A DNA stretch of 64,000 bases from Podocnemis expansa. Lineage: Eukaryota > Chordata > Testudines > Podocnemididae. Below are positions 1 through 11,611 of the stretch, piece by piece (position 1 is the stretch's first letter; every line of letters starts with the position of its first letter). The translations under genes and the position numbers were made by a program. The stretch covers positions 141,794,404-141,858,403 of the forward strand of contig ML681963.1 in assembly GCA_007922195.1 (NCBI GenBank). Direction: 5' to 3'. The notes under the pieces were generated by a model. It saw nothing but the letters and a program-made list of their open reading frames with translations. It searched no databases and was not told the DNA's origin.

Positions 1-207
1 GCTACATTGGGTTAATTCAAACTAATAAGTTCGAATTAACCATTACTTCGAAGTTAAGCAAGGTTTTATAACTTCAAAGTAAGCATTCATTACTTCAAAA
101 TAAAGAATTCTTTAGTTTGAAGTAATGAAAGCCATTGTATCTATGCATTAATTTAGTTTGAATTAATCCTCATTTATTTGAACTAAATTGTGAGTGTAGA
201 CATAGCC
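1..207. mobile_element. Palindromic MITE, right part only (cut by window edge)
   Basis: The stretch is rich in direct and inverted copies of TTCGAATTAA/AGTTTGAA-type words. It ends in GAGTGTAGACATAGCC. Reverse-complemented, this reads GGCTATGTCTACACTC, which matches the terminal inverted repeats of the element at 31656-32075 and resembles those of the element at 6814-11785. The left terminus lies outside the window. It has no coding capacity. The resemblance to Harbinger-type termini is inference. Confidence 0.6.
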
Positions 208-3200
208 AGACAGTTTCTGACACTGCAATAGTTTATTTTGTAATCACAAAGCTAGAAAGTGCAAAAAGCAAAAAAATGGCTTTAAGAAGTCCAAAGATGG
301 TTGCTAAATTTCTCATGTTGATTGGTAAAAATGGAAAAGGTTTCAAGGGTTTCCCTTGTTGCAGCATTTACATGATGCTTTGAAATAAAGAATGCCATTT
401 AAGTCTGTGGCCTTGTCAGCACATACACATAACTCCATTAATGTTAATGGAGATTATATGCCTAAACTGATGGGACACTAGACCTGTGTTCTAGTTAAAA
501 CCATCTACAGAAAAACAGTAGCCAAATAATTATGTCTGTTATAATGTTACATCTTTTCCCTTTGCTCTAGGAGGTGTTTTTAAATACCTTAACTTGGTAG
601 TCGGTTAGTGCCCTGTTCACTTGCCCACTAATGGGAATTTTTAAACCCCGAGTTATTCATTAGATAGCATCCCTTGTATTTAGAATGTCAGATTCAAGAT
701 GATTTCTACGGTGCAAAAACTGAATATTGGGCCCTAGAGAAAGTTTTATAGTATCAATTAACTGCAAACATGTATAGAACTGACACAGATCTGTGTAAAA
801 TGTTTATTCTGACTTTTAGATGTGAGCATTGTGCATCATTTTTATAACATGCAATTCAACAATGATGTACTTTGTTATTGTAGGTCAGAACAACTTCACC
901 CTACCAGGTAAATCATACAGGGTGACATTAGTAGTTCCCAGACAGAGTCATAACTTGTGAGACATGAGTTGATGGAGGTCATATAAGAGGTGCTTCAGTG
1001 GGTTTTTCCATTTACTCTCCTTCCACAGGGAAAGAGAAAATATACTACAGCCCAAGTACCAACATACAAATCACATGCAAAGAACTAGCACCAATACATA
1101 GACATTTATATAAGCATTGGAAGTGAGTGAAATATTCTCAGCGAAGTTAAACATACTCAGATTGGAAGCAGGTTCATATTTCACTGAGAATCCAAGTGCC
1201 AGATCCTTAACTGCAGGAGCATCATTTCAGAAAAAACTCTAGGAGAGAAAGAGAGAGAGAATATGTGTGAAAATTGTGTCAGTATATAGAAATTTATACC
1301 CTGCAAAGTCAAGAGGTGAGTGATTGGAATGAATAATGGATCATATTGACCTATGAAAAGTCTTGGAGGGGCAAGCCACTGTCTTGGCAGGGCCAAAAGC
1401 CTCCTTTGCCCAAAGTAATTTATGCCCTACTCAGCTGGTGTAAAATGGCTTTATGAAACTGGATGCATCAATTCACTTCAGTTGAGGTACACTAGATCTG
1501 GTTCAATTTTGTCGAATGTTTTCATTAGAAAAAGAGCATTTTTACGCAAAATGTGGGCACTTTAAAAATGGTTTTCAATATGCAAACATGTTAAATATGA
1601 TTTTATGAATATTTATTTATTTATATTTTGAAACCACCTAAATGCCCAAACAAAGGCAAGGGTGCCACTGTGCTTGATGGTGTGCAGACATACTAAGAGA
1701 TACTCCTCTGCCTCAGAGAGCTTGTAATTTAAATAGACATGGGGTGGGAGAAAGGAAGAATTAGTATTCCATTTTACAGATAGGAAAGAGAGGCACAGAA
1801 AAATTAAATGATTTATTTATGGTTAAAAACAAAACTTGTTATTGACACAAGAATTGAACGCAGATTGCACATCTCAGCCCCCAGCCTTAATCACAAGACT
1901 TTCCCCTTCCTTCTTGCTAAACACCATGAAAAAAAAGAGATCTCACAGAAGATTTATCTGTGGGGACACAAAGCAGGCAAAAATATCATAAAGCATTTTC
2001 TGCAAAAGTACAGAGAGCTATTAAGCACTATAAAGGCAGTAGTGTGGGAAAATTTCCATGTGACTACTGAGGATTTGCAGTGAAGCAGGGACTCTTTCAT
2101 AGGAGGTGGATAGAAACATTTTTGCAGAGGCAACAAGATGCTGAGCGAAGAACGGAAAAACCAGAGGGTTAATGTGTTAGTCTCATCCATACCATAGCTG
2201 AAACTGTGTTAGCAATGGCCTTGTTTAAAGATAGCTGTTGCTTGCACTGACCGAGATGCACTGTGGATAGGGCCGTAGGGGACACAGAGATAAATGGGAA
2301 CATGGATACATAAGATAAAACAGATGAGAATAAGATATAAAAAGAAAAAGACAATATGATGTAAGTCTCAGATAAGTATATTGTATTCTAATGCTTTAAA
2401 AATCTTTCCCAAAATATAGGATGTACACACATGTCACTGGCGAAGCATGGGCAGATGTTTCCATTCAGGATAATGGTGAGCTTCCAAGAAGAACTCATTT
2501 CTGTACATGAGTGTGAGTGAGATGTGTAAGTCCCAAAGTTATTCTAAATAATTTTCTTTCCATCCATGTACCAAAAACCTCTTGCATTATCATGCATTAA
2601 AATCATGCTGAAAAGAACATCAGCATTAGTGATGATAGGTGTGCTCAAATCATTTCCAGTGACCATACCTTATAACTCGAAAATATACTTTGTTACCTTC
2701 ATATTCTGTTTGTCTAATTTAGGCCCAGCTCGTGTACTGATTTACACATATAAGTAACTTTAAGCATGTGAAATGTCCCACTGAATTCAGTTCTATTGAA
2801 CTCAGCCTGAATTTACTCACCTCCATATAGGCAGGATCAGAGTATTGGACTGTAATGTCTTTGTGATTGTGGCTTTTTTTGTTATCTCTAAAGCATCATT
2901 CAATACTGCCATGTACAGTTATTGTAATAATTACAGAACTTTTTAAAGGAAACAATATGCGGCAAAAATATTAGTTTCACAGATCAGAAAGGGTTGGACT
3001 GATGAGCAGCACTCTGATACTAAAGGGATGGTAACCGTACATGCAGCTAGCTAATTAGGATGTATCCACACAATCAGATTAACTGATCATTTTTGACTCC
3101 CAGAATTATTTGACACCATACAGTGGTCCAAACAGGGTCATGTGGTCCTGCCTCCACTAATTAGATCATATCTGCATGTACATGGGCCTACCTGTCTCTC

Positions 3201-4493
3201 TTCAGTAGTCTTCCATCCTCTCTATTATCTTTCACATTTTTATTTTAAATTTTATCATTTTACATAGTCTTCCTATTCCTGTACATATAATGTACTGATT
3301 AGTTAGGCATAAGTGTATGAATGCCTTCCCAAAATTGAAAGCCCACAGTGATCAGGTGCACAAATCCCACTCTAAAGAACAGGACTCTGGACCCAGGCAG
3401 CTCTACCCCACCATATCTGCAAAGCCTGCACAAGCTGAAAATGGAGGTGAAAAGTGGAAGGTGAACAGCTCTAAAGGAGGCAGTCCATGGAAGAGAGCAG
3501 ACCTGTGCCCTGAGGTTTTGGGAAGGTGCATCCTGGGAGCTCTTGCAGCCTGAAACAGAGACATACTGACATGACCAGTCCTGTAAAGGAGGAACTGGTG
3601 ACTTTGGAAGGATGGAGGCTTTAATTTTGCATTTGGTTATTTAGTTTACCCCATGGGAGGAGGGGACATTGGTAGACAGTGATGCAGTGAGGCAGCTGCA
3701 TTGCACGCCAAGGTGGTAATCTCCACTACCTATTACTGGGGCCTGAGTCAGAGCTCAGTTGTGGCCTTGGTCTTCCTCCCAATCCCTAAGGAAGGAACAA
3801 TAACAAAAATTTGTTCTTTGATGGGGAACGGACTAGGGAAGACCTTGAAGGTGCAAAGGTTCATATACTAAAACCCCAACCCAAGAAAGAAGATTTGGAG
3901 CCCTTGCTGGCATCCAACAATTTCCACATGGTTGGATTCTTTATGTATTCCTCAAAAGAGGTGGATTTGAATGTATGACCTAGCTGCAGGGTCACTGAAA
4001 GGACACACCCCCACATGGCAGCTCTATAGAGAAAAAGGGAAGCCTGGGACAAAGACAACCCACCAATCCCTGGTTTGACCACTGTCATTGTCAGTATATT
4101 TTTTCTACTATCAGCTCAAACTCTCCACAGTACTTGTGTAATTCATTGCATGAATGCCACACCTCACAGGAACCACATGTCCTCAAGGATGTAAGTTGGT
4201 ACCCCACCACTGACTTCAAGGAGCATGGTATTTCATTTGAGAATTGTTTCAGCTTCAGTCTCCTAGTTTAGTTTTGCCTTTTCACAAATCCAGTGGATTT
4301 CCAGTTCCAAATTCTCCCTTACAGAGTCATTATATTCAAACAAAGCCATCAGCAAATTCATGTGCACTGTTTTCATCATAGAGGCTGTCCCCTAACATGC
4401 ACTTAACATGCTTATAAGGCACATTTTAGCTGGGACAAAACAGCCTTCTTTAGTTGTGAATTTCTTGATAAAGGTGATGGTGCATTTTTAGAT
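208..4493. other. Non-coding DNA, no gene recognised
   Basis: AT-rich DNA with only short, unconvincing open frames (under about 100 codons, no recognisable domain). The one repeat I can support is a MIR-like SINE remnant around 1760-1900, with the 'cattttacagataggaaag' type core followed by degraded text. I see no splice-framed exon, tRNA or CpG-rich promoter. Confidence 0.5.
1760..1900 (+). repeat. MIR-like SINE remnant
   Basis: The text 'ccattttacagataggaaa' followed by 'gaggcacagaaaaattaaa' and 'attgaacgcagattgcaca' tracks the MIR core (tttacagatgaggaaactgag, then the 'ttgaaccca' end). It is diverged and therefore old. Boundaries are approximate. Confidence 0.5.
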
Positions 4494-4738
4494 CAGCCTT
4501 TCCCAACATTTTCTCTGCCATGGCACACCTCATATAGATCTTTATGAGGATCTCTCCTTAAGATCTTCAGTTATTTTGAGGCACACCACCATATAGTTTC
4601 CAAATGAACTCATGAATATTCATGAGCCAATGTGCCAATCCAGAGCTCTTTGAGTAGCTTTTTAAAAAATTTTGTGGCACACTAGCTCAGAGCCGATGGC
4701 ACACCTGTGTGCCGTGTCACACTGGTTGGGAAACACTG
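4494..4738. mobile_element. hAT-type miniature transposon with 8-bp TSD
   Basis: The element starts CAGCCTTTCCCAAC and ends GTTGGGAAACACTG, whose reverse complement is CAGTGTTTCCCAAC, so there are 14-bp terminal inverted repeats with 2 mismatches. It is flanked by TTTTAGAT (4486-4493) and TTTTAGAC (4739-4746), an 8-bp duplication with one difference. CAGNG termini plus an 8-bp duplication are hallmarks of hAT transposons. At 245 bp with no ORF it is non-autonomous. The interior is rich in 'ggcacac' words, as in Charlie/MER-type relics. Confidence 0.8.
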
Positions 4739-4746
4739 TTTTAGAC

Positions 4747-6400
4747 AATCTGAATGGACAGCTCATCTTTTCTGAATAGACTGATGGTAAAACCAAGAAA
4801 AACTGCCCCCTGCCTATCATGCTATGTAGGGACTATTTGTTAGGATCTTCCTGCACTGCTGCTGCTCTTCAACTGATGGCACTCGTGGAAACTGTTGTAT
4901 AAACAGAGTACAGGCAGCATTATAGACAGTGCATTGGGACAAACACTACCCTTTCTGCAGTACTGCTTTTATGGTTCCTACCACCAGCTAAACTACTTTG
5001 GTACAGAAAGACACTTACAAATTCTCCTGCTGTGGACAAGAAGTCAAATCATGTAACATACAACATTCTCTGAGCAGACTGACCCATGGTGTGATAGTTT
5101 TACAGGTTATGTCTTTTGAGGCCATGGAAAGGATAGAACAGGATGAGATCTCTCTGCAACCTCTTCTCTGCCACTCAGCATGGCTCCTTTCTCCATTGTA
5201 TCTGAGGATACAGTGGTTCCTTCACGTGTATAGCACAGCTTGCTGCACAACCAGGGTTGGCTTCTGCCTTACTAACTCCAGGGATAAACATACTTTAAAC
5301 TAGCAAGTCCAAAATGGTGGGGGCACTGTGGAACAAAGAACCAGAATGAAGGATACATACAAGAAATTCAGGTAGGAAGTTTAAAATACTGTGGGTTTCA
5401 TATGGACAAATCACTTTTCCTGTAATCTTAGGCTCATGGTTCTGCTTTTCTGGGGTAAATAACATTCAGCAATTAAAGTGAGTGCTCACTTAAGTTTGTG
5501 AGGAAGCTGGGAAGCTTTGAGACTAAACTGAGTAACACCCTTCAAAATGAGCTATTTTTATGATAAATTGAGGCTGCTTGCCTGGAGCATTTACTTATGA
5601 GGTCGAAGTGTAAAATGAAGAGATAGAGAATAAAATATCATTAATAAAACAATCCCTCTGTCAATAAAAAGTCATCTACAAATTGGATAAGGGCATTTTT
5701 AGTCCTTTTATTTTTTCCAGTGTTTACTACATTTCTACTTTGCAAAAATAATTTTCAAGAGCTATCCTATCCTTTTAAAAGGACAATCTTTTATTCTGAA
5801 GGTTTGAATGCAGTTGTGGCTGAAGCCATTGTAAATTAAGGTAGAGTTAGCCCTCAGTGGACAGTCTGGTGTTTGAGCTGTAGGTGGTGATGTTGCTTTA
5901 TGGCAGCTTAAGTTCAAAGAGGATGGACTCATTTAAAGGAACAGAAGCTGATCAAGAATAAATATATTGTATCCCTTTTCCTTGGCTAAGGCAATAAAAC
6001 CCTTTTGCTTTCATTCACTCACTCACACATTAAAAATTAGTATAAAATATGCAACAGCTTTACTTTTCATTTGATTTCGGAAAGGGCAGTTACACCCAAA
6101 ATGAGGGATAGGTGATCCAATCAGAGAGACTTGAGCCTTATCCATAAAGTTATAGCCATGTTTATAATCATTTTTCCACTTCTGCATGTAAAAATACTTT
6201 GCAGTTATATAGTCCCTTAGAAGTTCTCAAAACATTTAGTTTATGTACATTATTCTTATTTCAGTAAATAGACATCAGTTTCAGAGACAGCCTAATCTAG
6301 TGCCTCCTAGAGTCAACTAGTTTCAGTGGGCTTTGCATACTGCATATGTTGAACTCCCACAGATGTCAATGGAAACAATACTTGTGCACAGGTTGAAAAA
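4747..6400. other. Non-coding DNA, nothing recognised
   Basis: There is no ORF with a recognisable domain and no repeat family that I can name. A 101-codon open frame near 4998-5303 shows no domain and no composition bias, and I regard it as chance. Confidence 0.45.
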
Positions 6401-6524
6401 CTAGACCTCACAAGTGTATTTTCTCTTGGAGACAGCAGAGTCCCCACGAGGCAAGTGGAAAACTCCAATAGATGGAAATAGACTTTATGCTGTCTCCAAG
6501 AGAAAATACACTTGTAAGGTCTAG
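6401..6524. repeat. 37-bp near-perfect inverted repeat, 50-bp loop
   Basis: The left arm 6401-6437 (ctagacctcacaagtg... ending gacagca) is the reverse complement of 6488-6524 with a single mismatch (C versus T at the eighth base). The 50-bp loop lies at 6438-6487. The arms would form a long hairpin in RNA from either strand; on the minus strand the mismatch would be a G-U wobble. It lacks recognisable transposon termini. It could be a fold-back duplication made at a nick, a tiny MITE, or a small-RNA precursor. Confidence 0.75.
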
Positions 6525-7000
6525 AAGTCAATAAGAGTTATAGGCCCTTAACAACAGGCAGGAATTTCCATGTACCTTCCAGTAAAGTTTCCTGATACAT
6601 ACGGTGAGTAGATCCATAAATAGCAGCTCAACAAGTTTTATTTCTCCCCAGTGGCAAGAAACATAGAAACATGATTTCAATCAGATTCAACATGGATTAA
6701 TAATATATCATCACAAACCACAGGTCTAGTCCTGTTAGCAGCAGGGGCACCTTTGGAATTGGGGTAGAGGGCCGCCTTCATCCTATTGATGGGCACTGGC
6801 ATAGGAAGCCTAAGGGTGTGTTCACATGGCAGTCTTATTTTGAAACAACAGCGGTTGTTTCGAAATAAGAAACACCAAGTTCACACAACGTACTGTTGTT
6901 TCGAAACAACTTAAACCCCATTTGGTGACGAAACAACGTTGTTTCAAAACGATTGTTTCAAAACAATCCCATCAGAACATGTTGTTTCGAAACAATGGGA

Positions 7001-7418
7001 CTTGCGAACAGGGGACAGCAAACAGGGGAGTTTGAGAGGGAAGGAGTTTGTGAAGCCCCGAGAAGGAGGTGAAGGCGATCCCCTAGCTGAAAGCAGCAAG
7101 GGACAGTGTGCTTGGGTGAGGGTTTGCTAACTGTGTGTGTTTGTCTGTTTGACTTTTCCCTTACAGCTGACTTCTGTTAGTTGTTTCTTACTGTGGGTGG
7201 GGGCTGCTTGCACCATTGTTCCCTGATCACCTTTGTGCACCAGCCTCAATCAGCCTTGTGATCAACCTTCCCCTGTGTGTTTAACAAGGGGCCAGGCCTG
7301 ACCTAGGCAGAGAAGGCTTTAAAAGCCAGTGGCTGAGCGACCAGAGGGAGCTTGCGAACAGGGGACAGCAAACAGGGGAGTTTGAGAGGGAGTTTGGGGA
7401 GGAGTTTGTGACACCACG
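7001..7418 (+). promoter_or_regulatory. CR1 5' UTR with repeated 40-bp segment
   Basis: The 40 bases at 7001-7040 recur exactly at 7351-7390, offset 350 bp, and partial similarity (ggagtttgtga) continues to just before the ORF1 start. The UTR therefore looks like one and a bit tandem promoter units, as known for the 5' monomers of some LINEs. A role as internal promoter is inferred from position only. The minus-strand CR1 (46257-46577 and 57280-57295) carries a related UTR, including the 'aatcccctagctgaa' segment that a Tx1-like element used as its insertion site. Confidence 0.65.
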
Positions 7419-8483
7419 ATGGTGAAGAGGAGCCGCACTGCTGCCAGCACCCCTTCTGTCTCCTCCACCTGTGCCTGTAGCCAGACAGACATCCTGACCA
7501 TAGATATCTCTACCCAGACCCTGGTGTGGACTTGCAGGGACTGCAGCCTGCAGTTCCCTGTCACCAACGATCAGGCTGGGGAGATGAATCGATGTGACAG
7601 GTGCCTGCTGGTGGAATCTCTCAGGAGGCAGGTGGGAGAGTTACAGGAGGAGGTGTCTCGGCTTAGGAGTATCCACACCCTGGAGAAGTTCCTCGACAGC
7701 ATCCACGAGGAGAAGTGCAAGATGGAGGGCACTGACCAGATACCAGAGACTACTGCCACAACACTGGAGCTGGATGGGGAGCCTGTGGCAGGGGGAGGAC
7801 ACTGGCAGCTGGTTACCTCTGGCGGTAGGCAGTGCTCCACCCCTGCCCACAACCCACCCTCTGTTGTGGTGAAGAATCGTTATGCGGTGCTAGAGACGGT
7901 GAAGGAGGTGGAAGAGGAGAGGCCATGCACCCCCGAGGCTGGGAGGATCACAGCCACCACAGCTAGGAGGAAACGTAGAGTTGTGGTGGTTGGGGACTCA
8001 CTTCTGAGGGGGACGGAGGCACCCGTCTGTCGCCCTGACAAGATCTCTCGAGAGGTATGCTGCCTGCCAGGTGCCCGCATCCGAGACGTTACGGAGGGAT
8101 TGTCGAGAATCATCCGCCCCTCTGACTACTACCCCATGCTTCTCATCCATGTAGGAACCAATGATACTGCGAGAGGTGATCCTCGGCAGATCAAAGGTGA
8201 CTTCAGGGCTCTGGGAGCGCGGGCGAAGGAGTTTGGAGCACAGGTGGTGTTCTCCTCGATTCTTCCGGTCAAGGGTAGAGGCCTGAGCAGAGACAGATGC
8301 ATCCTGGAGATGAACGTTTGGCTGCGAAGATGGTGTCGTCAGGAGGGCTTTGGCTTCCTCGACCATGGGTTGCTGTTTCAGGAAGAAGGACTGCTAGGCA
8401 GAGATGGACTCCATCTTTCGAGGAAGGGGAAGAGCGTATTTGGACGCAGACTGGCTGACCTAGTGAGGAGGGCTTTAAACTAG
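7419..8483 (+). CDS. CR1 ORF1 protein with zinc-ribbon, coiled coil and SGNH esterase
   Basis: 354 codons starting at ATG 7419 (A at -3 and G at +4, a good context). Residues 39-62 hold CRDC...CDRC, a likely four-cysteine zinc ribbon. Residues about 64-95 are a short coiled coil. Residues about 187-354 are an SGNH/GDSL-type esterase: GDS at 192-194, GTND at 246-249 and the DGLH block at 329-332 supply the expected Ser, Asn and Asp/His positions. CR1 ORF1 proteins bind element RNA; the esterase is a known feature of CR1 ORF1, but its substrate is not settled. The stop at 8481-8483 lies 65 bp before the first ATG of ORF2. The frame is intact, unlike the copy at 45205-46256. Confidence 0.92.
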   Translation: MVKRSRTAASTPSVSSTCACSQTDILTIDISTQTLVWTCRDCSLQFPVTNDQAGEMNRCDRCLLVESLRRQVGELQEEVSRLRSIHTLEKFLDSIHEEKCKMEGTDQIPETTATTLELDGEPVAGGGHWQLVTSGGRQCSTPAHNPPSVVVKNRYAVLETVKEVEEERPCTPEAGRITATTARRKRRVVVVGDSLLRGTEAPVCRPDKISREVCCLPGARIRDVTEGLSRIIRPSDYYPMLLIHVGTNDTARGDPRQIKGDFRALGARAKEFGAQVVFSSILPVKGRGLSRDRCILEMNVWLRRWCRQEGFGFLDHGLLFQEEGLLGRDGLHLSRKGKSVFGRRLADLVRRALN

Positions 8484-8548
8484 GTCTGAAGGGGGAAGGA
8501 GACCAATGCCCACAGGTAAGTGACTATGTGGGAGACCAGGGGGATGGG

Positions 8549-11524
8549 ATGGAACTTGGGGGGTGCCGGGACTGTAACTCCAGGGATAGAAGAGAGGATA
8601 ATTGGAACATGCGGGGGGAATCAAATAACTTTCTTAGATGCTCTAATGAAGTCCTAATGCCTGAGGCAGGTGGGGGAGGTCAACACCAAAAGAAAATCCA
8701 GGGAGGTAGATACAATAGAATTGAATGTCAAAATGGGAAAGTAGGGCAATCAGCTGGGTATCTTAGGTGCCTATACACAAATGCAAGGAGCCTGGGAAAC
8801 AAGCAGGAGGAATTGGTAGCACTAGCGCAGACAAAGAACTATGACATGATTGGGATAACAGAGACGTGGTGGAATAGTTTGCATGACTGGAGCTCTGCAA
8901 TAGATGGGTATAGACTGTTCAGGAAGGACAGGCAGGGAAGGAAAGGGGGAGGAGTAGCACTATATGTAAAGGAGCTCTATGACTGCTCAGAGCTTCATTA
9001 TGAAAGTGGAAACAAGCCAGTTGAAAGTCTGTGGGTTAAGTTTAGAGGGGAGAGCAACAAGGGGGATGTTGTGGTAGGTGTCTGCTACAGACCACCAGAT
9101 CAGAAGGAGGAAGTGGATGAAGCATTCTGTGTACAACTAACAGAAGTTTCTAGAGCACAGGCCCTGGTTCTCATGGGGGACTTCAATTACCCTGACATCT
9201 GCTGGAAGGCCAATACAGCAGTGCACAGGCAATCCAGGAAGTTTCTGGAGAGGGTTGAGGACAACTTCCTGGTACAAATGCTGGAGCAACCAACGAGGGG
9301 CCTTGCGCCTCTCGATCTGCTGCTCACAAATAGAGAAGAATTTATCAGGGAAGTAGAGGTCAATGGCAGCCTGGGTAGCAGTGACCATGAAATGATTGAG
9401 TTCAAGTTGATGATTAAAGGAAAGAAGGAAAGAAGCAAAACACAAACCCTAGACTTCAGAAAAGCAGATTTTGTCTCCCTCAGGGAACTGATGGGCAGGA
9501 TCCCTTGGGAGGCTGATCTGAAGGGGAAAGGTGTCCAAGAGAGTTGGGTGCATTTTAAAGAAACCCTGCCAAGGGCACAGGAAGATACAATTCCGATAAG
9601 GAGAAAGCACAGCAAATGTGGAAGGCACCCACTGTGGCTTAACAGAGAGCTCTGCACTGAGCTGAAGCATAAAAAGGACGCTTACAGGAAGTGGAAGCTA
9701 GGACAGATGACTAAGGAGGCATATAAAGACATTGCTCGGGACTGCAGGGATAAAATCAGAAAGGCCAAAGGACAAATGGAGTTGCGACTAGCAAGGGATG
9801 TGAAGGATAACAGGAAGGGGTTCTACAAGTATATCAATAACAAGAAGAGGATCAGGGAGGGTGTAGGTCCCTTACTGAATGGGGCAGGCATCCTCGTGAC
9901 AGAGGATGAGGAAAAAGCTGAAGTGCTCAATGCTTTTTTTACTTCAGTTTTCACAAGCAAGGTCAGCTCCCAGCCCACTACACTAGGTATGGGGGACTGG
10001 GGAGAAGAAGAGAGGCCCTTGGTGACAGAAGGTCAGGTTAGGGACTGCTTAAAGAAACTAGATGTGCACAAGTCCATGGGGCCGGATGAACTGCATCCGA
10101 GGGTGCTGAGGGAGCTGGCTGATGAGATAGCAGTACCGTTGGCCATTATCTTTGAAGACTCGTGGCGAACGGGGGAGGTGCCAGAGGACTGGAAAAAAGC
10201 AAATATAGTACCTATCTTCAAGAAAGGCAAAAAGGAGGATCCAGGGAATTACAGACCTGTCAGCCTCACCTCAATCCCTGGAAAAATCATGGAGCAGCTT
10301 CTCAAAGAATCCATCCTGAAACACTTGGAGGAACGTAGAGTAATCAGGAACAGTCAGCATGGATTTACCAAGGGTAAATCATGCCTGACCAACCTCATCG
10401 CCTTCTATGATGAGATGACTGGATTTGTGGATGCGGGAAGAGCCGTTGATGTCATATACCTTGACTTTAGCAAGGCTTTTGATACGGTTTCCCACAGCAT
10501 TCTCATTGGCAAATTAAGGAAGTATGGATTAGATGCATGGACTGTAAGGTGGATAGAAAACTGGCTAGAACAACGGTTTCAGCGTGTAGGAATCAATGGC
10601 TCCATGTCAAGTTGGCAGGCAGTAACAAGTGGTGTGCCCCAGGGGTCGGTCCTGGGGCCAGTTCTGTTCAATGTTTTCATTAATGATCTGGATGATGGGA
10701 TAGATTGCACACTTAGTAAGTTTGCAGATGATACCAAACTGGGGGGAACGGTAGACACCCTAGAGGGCAGAGACAGGATTCAGGGAGACCTAGACACACT
10801 GGAGCAGTGGGCCAAGAGGAATCTCATGAGGTTCAACAAGGATAAGTGTAAAATCCTGCACTTGGGACGAAAAAACCCCATGTACTGCTACAGGCTGGGG
10901 AGTGATCAGCTAAATAGCAGCACTGGAGAAAAGGACCTGGGAGTCATGGTGGATGGGAAGCTGGATATGAGTCAGCAGTGTGCTCTTGCTGCCAAAAAGG
11001 CCAATGGCATACTGGGCTGCATCAGAAGAAGTGTTACCAGCAGATCAAGGGATGTGATCATTCCCCTCTATTCTGCACTAGTGAGGCCACATCTGGAATA
11101 CTGTGTCCAGTTTTGGGCTCCCCACTACAAAAAGGACATGGACAAATTAGAGAGAGTCCAGAGGAGGGCAACCAAAATGATCAAAGGGCTGGAGCACAAG
11201 CCCTATGAAGAAAGACTGAAGGAACTAGGCTTATTTAGCCTGCAGAAGAGAAGACTGAGGGGGGATTTGATAGCAACCTTCAACTACTTGAAGGGTTGCT
11301 CCAAGGAGGAGGGAGCTCGACTGTTCTCGGTAGTAACAGAGGGCAGAACGAGAAGCAATGGCTTCAAGTTACAGCTGGGGCGGTCCAGGCTGGATATTAG
11401 GAAAAACTTCCTTACTAGGCGAGTGGTGAAGCATTGGAATAAGTTGCCTAGGGAGGTGGTGGAATCTCCATCTCTGGAGGTGTTCAAGTCCCAGCTGGAC
11501 AAAACCCTGACTGGGATGATCTAA
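8549..11524 (+). CDS. CR1 ORF2: AP-like endonuclease plus reverse transcriptase
   Basis: The frame is open from upstream of ORF1's stop; the first ATG in frame is 8549, giving 991 codons. The N-terminal third is an apurinic-like endonuclease: TNARS, GITETWW (metal-binding Glu), MGDFNYPD (about 9173-9196) and SSDHEMI (about 9375-9395, the catalytic His). The reverse transcriptase follows, with [32 protein letters not shown] and the catalytic FADDTK at 10721-10738. The C-terminal part keeps the CR1-typical block '[17 protein letters not shown]'. It would nick target DNA and prime reverse transcription there. Translation probably depends on reinitiation after ORF1. There is no stop or frameshift in the whole frame. 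Confidence 0.95.
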   Translation: MELGGCRDCNSRDRREDNWNMRGESNNFLRCSNEVLMPEAGGGGQHQKKIQGGRYNRIECQNGKVGQSAGYLRCLYTNARSLGNKQEELVALAQTKNYDMIGITETWWNSLHDWSSAIDGYRLFRKDRQGRKGGGVALYVKELYDCSELHYESGNKPVESLWVKFRGESNKGDVVVGVCYRPPDQKEEVDEAFCVQLTEVSRAQALVLMGDFNYPDICWKANTAVHRQSRKFLERVEDNFLVQMLEQPTRGLAPLDLLLTNREEFIREVEVNGSLGSSDHEMIEFKLMIKGKKERSKTQTLDFRKADFVSLRELMGRIPWEADLKGKGVQESWVHFKETLPRAQEDTIPIRRKHSKCGRHPLWLNRELCTELKHKKDAYRKWKLGQMTKEAYKDIARDCRDKIRKAKGQMELRLARDVKDNRKGFYKYINNKKRIREGVGPLLNGAGILVTEDEEKAEVLNAFFTSVFTSKVSSQPTTLGMGDWGEEERPLVTEGQVRDCLKKLDVHKSMGPDELHPRVLRELADEIAVPLAIIFEDSWRTGEVPEDWKKANIVPIFKKGKKEDPGNYRPVSLTSIPGKIMEQLLKESILKHLEERRVIRNSQHGFTKGKSCLTNLIAFYDEMTGFVDAGRAVDVIYLDFSKAFDTVSHSILIGKLRKYGLDAWTVRWIENWLEQRFQRVGINGSMSSWQAVTSGVPQGSVLGPVLFNVFINDLDDGIDCTLSKFADDTKLGGTVDTLEGRDRIQGDLDTLEQWAKRNLMRFNKDKCKILHLGRKNPMYCYRLGSDQLNSSTGEKDLGVMVDGKLDMSQQCALAAKKANGILGCIRRSVTSRSRDVIIPLYSALVRPHLEYCVQFWAPHYKKDMDKLERVQRRATKMIKGLEHKPYEERLKELGLFSLQKRRLRGDLIATFNYLKGCSKEEGARLFSVVTEGRTRSNGFKLQLGRSRLDIRKNFLTRRVVKHWNKLPREVVESPSLEVFKSQLDKTLTGMI

Positions 11525-11611
11525 TGGGAGTGGTCCTGCTTTTTTTGGCAGGGGGTTGGACTAGATGACCTCGTGGGGTCCCTTCCAACCCTATGATTCT
11601 ATGATTCTATG
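11525..11611 (+). terminator. CR1 3' UTR and terminal octamer repeats
   Basis: The block 'cagggggttggactagatga' followed by 'ggtcccttccaaccctatg' and ATTCTATG repeats is the conserved CR1 3' end that its reverse transcriptase recognises. The same block appears at 22930-23004 (plus) and 42137-42215 (minus). No poly(A) tail is present, as usual for CR1. Confidence 0.9.

Larger units (their letters stand above)
7001..11611 (+). mobile_element. Apparently full-length CR1 LINE
   Basis: The element has a 5' UTR (7001-7418), an ORF1 with an esterase domain, an ORF2 with endonuclease and reverse transcriptase, and a short 3' UTR ending in the CR1 signature 'ggttggactagatgacct' and the terminal repeat ATGATTCTATGATTCTATG. 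Both frames are uninterrupted, so the copy is young. It sits inside the MITE above. Target duplication is unclear because the MITE is itself repetitive (TTTCGAAACAA near 6984 and TTTCGAAATAA at 11612). Two other copies of the same kind lie in this window (20398-23004 plus strand; 42137-57295 minus strand, interrupted); both are broken. Confidence 0.93.

Noticed and set aside
1..207. Regularly repeated TTCGAATTAA-type words considered as a CRISPR array or satellite
   Set aside because: Spacing is irregular, the words occur in both orientations, and the termini identify a MITE; the genome is eukaryotic.
7880..8366. Minus-strand frames opposite CR1 ORF1
   Set aside because: Antisense shadows of the esterase region; the same frames reappear opposite the broken copy at 45322-45808 because the DNA is homologous.
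8528..8548. GTG at 8528 as the CR1 ORF2 start
   Set aside because: The frame is open further upstream and GTG is not a normal eukaryotic start; the first ATG in frame is 8549.
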